64,000 nucleotides of DNA from Glandiceps talaboti (taxonomy: Eukaryota > Hemichordata > Enteropneusta > Spengelidae), in the NCBI RefSeq assembly GCF_964340395.1, contig NC_135554.1, forward strand, positions 8,818,975 to 8,882,974, in the 5' to 3' direction. A program made the position numbers and the translations under genes. Below the pieces are notes generated by a model. That model was not told the DNA's origin, made no database searches, and saw nothing but the letters and a program-made list of their open reading frames with translations. This document shows positions 1 through 64,000 of this stretch, in pieces (the stretch's first letter is position 1; every line of letters begins with the position of its first letter).

Positions 1-515
1 CGTGTATAGTATGTTCTTAACTGTAGTGGAAAAGGGATGGTATTGTTAGAGCCAATATGGGATGATTGGGTATTACTCTTGTGATCATATGATTTCATAC
101 AAGCTTCCCTAGACAAAAATGACCTCTTTTGTAAAGTCGCATTGTTTTGGTAACCGACACTGGATAACCACGCATTGGTGAAAGTACGTGCAAAATTCAG
201 TAGATCTTTCCCTGAAATCCAAATCGCTACTACAAATACGACGTAAACGAAGTAATTGTGAATAGGGAATGCAGTCTTTACACTTATTAGGATGTGCTGA
301 ACCATACTGCAAATATATTGGTGGAGGGTCTGTGGTAGGTTTAGTATAAACAGATATAGATTCACCATCATACATACATACATACATACATACATACATA
401 CATACAAATTATTTTATAAGTTAAAATCCAAAATAAATACCCAATCCGCATCCCACTTGAAGCTGTTTGGTGTTTCAAATATCTATTCGAACTTCAAAGC
501 AACGATCATAATCAG

Positions 516-635
516 AGAGTTGTTTCGCGAAACCAAGGAATCGTTGAGTTGTGTAAACTGTTATCAGCTGATCAAACAAATGAATTACAGAGACTTTATT
601 TATCACTCCTTCAAAATCAGGACAGAAGCAAATAA
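516..635 (+). CDS. Possible last coding exon of an unidentified upstream gene
   Basis: An AG at 514-515 could be a splice acceptor. Downstream, the frame beginning at 519 reads VVSRNQGIVELCKLLSADQ and continues as a Leu/Gln-rich helical stretch to a TAA stop at 633-635. An AATAAA lies about 70 bases after the stop. The composition looks more coding-like than the longer overlapping frame at 457-651, which I treat as a shadow. I do not recognise the protein. It could be the C-terminus of a neighbouring gene on the same strand, or chance. No other exon of such a gene could be identified in the first 500 bases. Confidence 0.28.
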   Translation, partial: RVVSRNQGIVELCKLLSADQTNELQRLYLSLLQNQDRSK

Positions 636-702
636 TATAATGGAACTATAACATATTTTGGTAAGTTTGTTATTGTATGTTTGGCCTAGGGACTCTGACT
701 GC

Positions 703-708
703 AATAAA
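703..708 (+). promoter_or_regulatory. Possible polyadenylation signal AATAAA
   Basis: A canonical AATAAA hexamer lies about 70 bases after the TAA that closes the putative terminal exon at 516-635. In an AT-rich sequence such a hexamer is common by chance. Its only support is its position. Confidence 0.3.
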
Positions 709-2175
709 GTGACTATATGGAATTGTAATACAATACATGCTTGCTGTATGACGAACACGGGGTCACTGAATGTACAAAAAACCTTTCAATGACCCAAAAC
801 GCAATGTCATCAATTGTGTAGGGCACCATCAAAACTTGCATATGCAAGGTATTCGGTTTTTGTCAGTTAGTTTGTATGTATGTATGTATGTATGTGTGTG
901 TGTGTGTGTTTGTTTGTTTCTTTTTGTTTGTTCGTTTGCTTGTTTACATGCTGTTTTGAAAACAATCTCGAGCATATGCAGACGTGACATCACTGTTTAC
1001 CATCTTAAGTTCACGGGAATTCTAGAGAGAAACGGTGTCCGATACCACTATGGTCGCCCCATTAATACTAGCCACTGAAGAACATTCATTTGAAATACCA
1101 GTTGTAGACTTACAACAGATCGGTTCTGTTGTCATATTCGTGCTGGTCCATGTACATTTTCAAGTTCCAGGACACAATGCAGTGCTCCAGGGCCGGCCTG
1201 ACGACCCAGTATAAAAGAGCGTTCCATTTATCTAATACGTTTTAATTAATGGTCATTATCTTATATTTCCTTTAAACTAGACTGCACTTAAAACTGCAAC
1301 ACTGTATCTGTTTTTCTATGTATAACCTAACCGCAAGTTATATGTATCCAGGACGGCAGCAGAGTATGCATGGCCGCGAGGCAGGCGATCGAACGTTTTA
1401 CTCCAATGTTAATGATAATAATACATATCAGTTTTATATACATTGTACTGTAGAGAAAAAGACTGAAAAATAGTTGGTCAAGCAACTAATCGAATTCAGT
1501 TTTCATTTGTTTTAATTCACCATCACATCCATTAATCAATACGAGACGCTGATGAGAAGTCACAGGTTGAAGTTTTCGTCTTTTCGGCGAAGGTGTATTG
1601 CTTGTATCTAAGTTTTTTTTCAACGAAACTAACATTATGATGGACAATTTTATCAGTCGCACAATGTGTACAGGATATCGCGATCTCGTGATGAAAGCCA
1701 TAATGAGCTGACAGCTGGCCTTTTGATATTTCATTGTTGTACTGTTCTATACAATGTATATGCAAATCAAAACTTTGTTTTTAAGCGGGCATAGTTTTAA
1801 CCATTGACGGTGATTTAACTCTTTGCAAAAGTCCGAAAGCTGTGGAGGAAAATGACACAGACGTCTGAATGATACATATCGAACATTGCAAAATGAAACG
1901 AAAACGATGTTTGGTGTGGGATATAAAAACAATTTTTGCACATCACAGAACACTAAAATATCAAATGCAAACGGATGTTTTGAGTAAGTTTTGTCATAAG
2001 TTGGACGCGATCACATGTACAGTATTTACATTTTGATCACAGACTATCTGTGATTTGTCAAGTCGTCCACAACATTGCCGAGTAGTGCCGATTGGTACGC
2101 TTCCACGGCCGTATAACACCAATAAACAGTTTCTTATAATTGTCTGTGATAATACATAGTCTAGCTGCGAGACAT

Positions 2176-2236
2176 TCGGGCATTCCTCTTACTTCCGATA
2201 CGACAAGCGTCTCGTATCGGAAGAAAGCCCGAGGGC
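2176..2236. repeat. Inverted repeat / strong hairpin
   Basis: A perfect 12-base stem, CTTCCGATACGA (2192-2203) with TCGTATCGGAAG (2212-2223), encloses an 8-base loop. Outside it TCGGGC and GCCCGA form a second short stem. It may be a foldback or MITE remnant, since no coding context explains it. Confidence 0.6.
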
Positions 2237-2899
2237 CTAGCAGCAATAGACTAACGGTGAAAAGAGAACAACTCCACACTCAGAGACATTCGACAATGGT
2301 GGCACGTACGTATACGTAACGAATACGTAAAATATACAGTGTGCAAAACAAGTCTGGAAGCTGGAACAAAAAACTTAAGTGTACGCTTAGTCTACGGAAC
2401 TGTAGATTTCGGCAGACTTAATGTCTAGTATACTGTTCGTATACTTCAGTACACGAAGCGCATACGTGAGATCTGCAGATACAGTAAATTTACGTAGATT
2501 CATGTCTATTCAACTTTTTGCCCAGTGTAAGATTCATACAAAAGTTCTCTTCTCCCACTTTCTGATTGAGAAAGAGACATGTTTCGAAAAAATCACTTTT
2601 CCTTCTCCAGTGTCTAACCATAGACCATACGTGTAGGGTCTATTGTCTAATTGGATCTGACAGAATAATTCAAATTTGCTGAAGGTGTTCAGGAACGAGA
2701 GACAGGCGGTGGAGGAGTTAAGAATGACTGCGTACTTTAGTCGATTGTCGACACTTGTATATGGTCAGAGTCCATCTCTGTCAATTGTCACTTATGTCAG
2801 ATGGCGGACCTTCCATTTACACAGTGTTAAATTACGAGCTGACTTAGTCTAGCCTCAGACCACTATATAATTCTAAAGTGATCTGAGGCCTAGTGTTGT

Positions 2900-3006
2900 C
2901 CACAGGCACTCGAATCAATCTGTATGGTTTTAAAAAAATATAGTAAATATTTACTATACCTTAAAAAAAACACACCAAACATACAGATTGATTCGAGTGC
3001 CTGTGG
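2900..3006. repeat. Foldback element with 27-bp perfect inverted repeats
   Basis: The arm at 2900-2926 (CCACAGGCACTCGAATCAAT and on) is the exact reverse complement of 2980-3006. The 53-base centre contains a perfect 20-base palindrome at 2939-2958 (TATAGTAAATATTTACTATA). An outer CCTCAGA / TCTGAGG pair lies just upstream, around 2852-2888. The structure fits a small foldback or MITE-like element. No transposase frame is present. Confidence 0.7.
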
Positions 3007-4944
3007 TGTTGTGCATGGCATAGAATGTCATGTAACATCTAGAGCTGACTATATTCTGGACAGTATGCAATCGATCTTCAACATGGTACCATGTTGTGAC
3101 CACCACGGGTTAAGGTTGTCAATAATAAATTTACTTTGATTGCTACGTATGAGTTAATACATTGTCTGAAGTGTACACTCAGGACACTTATTTCAGTCAG
3201 CTGTGACTAGGTATTGTTAACATGAAGTATGCGAATTCGAACCCGGATATTAGGCCTAGGCGATAACAACGTCACCAATATTTAGCCCACTCACACAGCG
3301 CAGCGGTAGGGAACAAAGATGTTAGCTGTACTTCGCTTACAGGACACAGAAAAGTCACTCCACCAATTGCATGATGCCACGCCTTTAAAATAGAATAAAC
3401 GAAATTGACAGGTAAAAAGCATTATGAGAAAGGAAAAATATTAGGAATTTGTTTTTGTTCTCACAGCTGGCGTCAATATCGTACGGCCACATAGGTGTTT
3501 GAAGAGGTGTGAAACTTATGACTATGCTATTTCTCGTATTAATGCCTTGCCCAAGTGTACAGTAAGCCTCTTGTCAACCAGATTTTTACAAGTTCATAAC
3601 TCTATTTAAGAGAGGTTGCACGACACAGAATTGTTAAATTGATTTTATGAGCCCCTTTAGCACAAAGAAATGTCACTAAGACAAAATCAGCCTGACCTTT
3701 GTTCCCCTAAAACTATTAATAACGAATTACCCCACAATGTAATGCATGCTTTCACTCTGTGTAGCAAGAATAGTTTTGACGGAGTGACTTTTTTCTGAAT
3801 TAATGTGAAAAATTAACCATTAGTTTCGAGTCTCTTGGTTCTAAAAACGTATGATTGTTGGTTTCCTTCTTTATATTGAAACCAATTCTACTGTGTGTAC
3901 AATACAAAAATGGCTCAGGAGTCGTTGAGGAGTACTGTGTCAAAATTTATTTCCAATATTTTCGTCAAATCATGCTCGCTTTCTTTCAACATAAATTTCA
4001 TTTTCATTTTCTTAAAACATAGGCAGTTTGTATGAGGCGCTTAACCGTAGTTATACAATATACTTATTCTGTATTGCTCTGTGAACAAATTTTAGACGGT
4101 AAAGAAAGGCAACAGTGATAGTGGCAGGGGAAATGTGTGCTTGATAGGTATGTGTAACAGTATATACTTTAATTGCCGGGCTATAAGGGCACTAGTAGAC
4201 GTATATTGCCACGAGGACGGTTATGTAGCAACTGTTTCCCCAAGGCTAAAAGCCAAGGGACATAGGACAATGGGTAGTATGATATCTAATATTGCCATAA
4301 TAAGCCACACAATTCTTATTTTATAACACGTCATATTTTCAGGCTCATATTTTTCCATGGTCAAAGCAAATTTCCGATAAGACAGTACTTGCTATAGGAA
4401 TATTGCCCTAGGGAAAATAGAACGCGATTAATTGTGATGTGTATTTTGCATAAATTTTTTTTTTTTCATAATGCCCCTGTGTGTAAATTGAGATCGCTAT
4501 CGTTCATAGTCCATACCATGTGGTACTATCGAAGCCAACCACTGAAAGTTATAGGAGCACGATGTATTATATAAACAATTATTCATTATATAGAATGTAA
4601 AGGCATATATATATATACAAAATGTATATATATATATATATAATCGGTCCGTGACCAATCGCGGTCAACCTATTTCCTTTTTTGTGTATCACAATTAAAA
4701 TAGGATATACATTTAACTCTTAATTTTAATTTCAAAAAGACAATCTCTGGTATTATAGTAGTCACTTCGATAGACTGGAGAGCTACTCACGTGGGCAAAT
4801 TCTATATCATTTTCCTAATTTTCTTTATAGTATATAGAAGTAATAACAAGGAAATGAAAGTATCGCCATGACAAAATAGAGCCCAACTATTTACCACGTG
4901 TTACTTCCTATCAATATTCAAATTTAATTACTGTGCTTAACCAT

Positions 4945-4948
4945 GTAT

Positions 4949-4979
<31 letters not shown>

Positions 4980-5012
4980 TTCTTTCAATTTATGTTATGT
5001 TATGTTATGTTA
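4945..5012. repeat. TTTA and ATGTT microsatellites next to the gene start
   Basis: A (TTTA)n tract at about 4945-4981 is followed by a short (ATGTT)n tract at 4991-5012. Together they end about 35 bases before the predicted start codon, so they lie in the 5' untranslated or proximal promoter region. Confidence 0.85.
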
Positions 5013-5045
5013 AAGGAAAGGTAGAGGTAGACTACAGTGATAAAC

Positions 5046-64000
<58,955 letters not shown>

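Larger units (their letters stand above)
636..5045. other. 5' flank of the RNF213-like gene, no confident gene
   Basis: This stretch holds CATA/TATG and TG microsatellites (370-405 is just upstream; 868-925), a strong hairpin around 2176-2236, a foldback element at 2900-3006, interrupted AT tracts (4599-4642) and TTTA/ATGTT repeats just before the gene start. Short open frames on both strands (for example 1486-1953 minus, 2058-2279 minus, 4135-4326 plus) show no recognisable domain or splice structure. The promoter and any 5' non-coding exons of the RNF213-like gene should lie here. I could not place a convincing core promoter. Confidence 0.6.

Overview
The window is animal nuclear DNA: AT-rich, with many GT-AG introns and very dense microsatellites. 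It is almost entirely filled by one giant plus-strand gene, an RNF213 (mysterin) homologue. RNF213 is a multi-AAA+ ATPase and E3 ubiquitin ligase. The gene family and the mobile elements present (a Penelope-like element with a GIY-YIG endonuclease and a hammerhead ribozyme, a CR1/jockey-type LINE tail, foldback elements) fit a marine invertebrate. I cannot assign a phylum from the sequence.

Layout. Positions 1-5045 are 5' flank. They hold a possible last exon of an upstream plus-strand gene (516-635, with AATAAA at 703-708), two strong inverted repeats and some microsatellites. From 5046 to the window end I could join 77 coding exons in phase, giving about 4,785 codons. The gene runs off the window within exon 77. 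By comparison with the human protein (about 5,200 residues) only the last 400 or so residues are missing. In order the exons encode: a short leader; a CBM20-like starch-binding region (exons 4-5); the long helical N-terminal arm (6-20); the AAA+ core (about 21-51), with a P-loop PGNGKS in exon 26, a full Walker A/B pair GETGCGKT / FFDEAN in exons 34-35 and a second pair GKPGSSKS / VLDEVG in exons 40-41; a linker (52-58); the RING position (59-60); a helical region (61-67); the RZ zinc finger (68-69); and the C-terminal region (70-77).

Two protein features stand out. The RING keeps the human spacing but has lost five of its eight zinc ligands, while the RZ finger is intact. This suggests an enzyme whose ligase chemistry does not need the RING. 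Exon 20 also contains an apparent one-base frame slip, which is either a sequence error or a real lesion.

The introns carry the mobile DNA: two copies of a composite repeat in introns 9 and 12, a LINE fragment inside an ACAT microsatellite (intron 30), a Penelope-like element remnant with a well-formed hammerhead ribozyme (intron 54), a second hammerhead-like motif on the minus strand (intron 26), long palindromic elements (introns 26 and 39), and AT, CTGT, GT and CT microsatellites up to more than 200 bp long. I saw no rRNA, tRNA, CRISPR array or prokaryotic feature.
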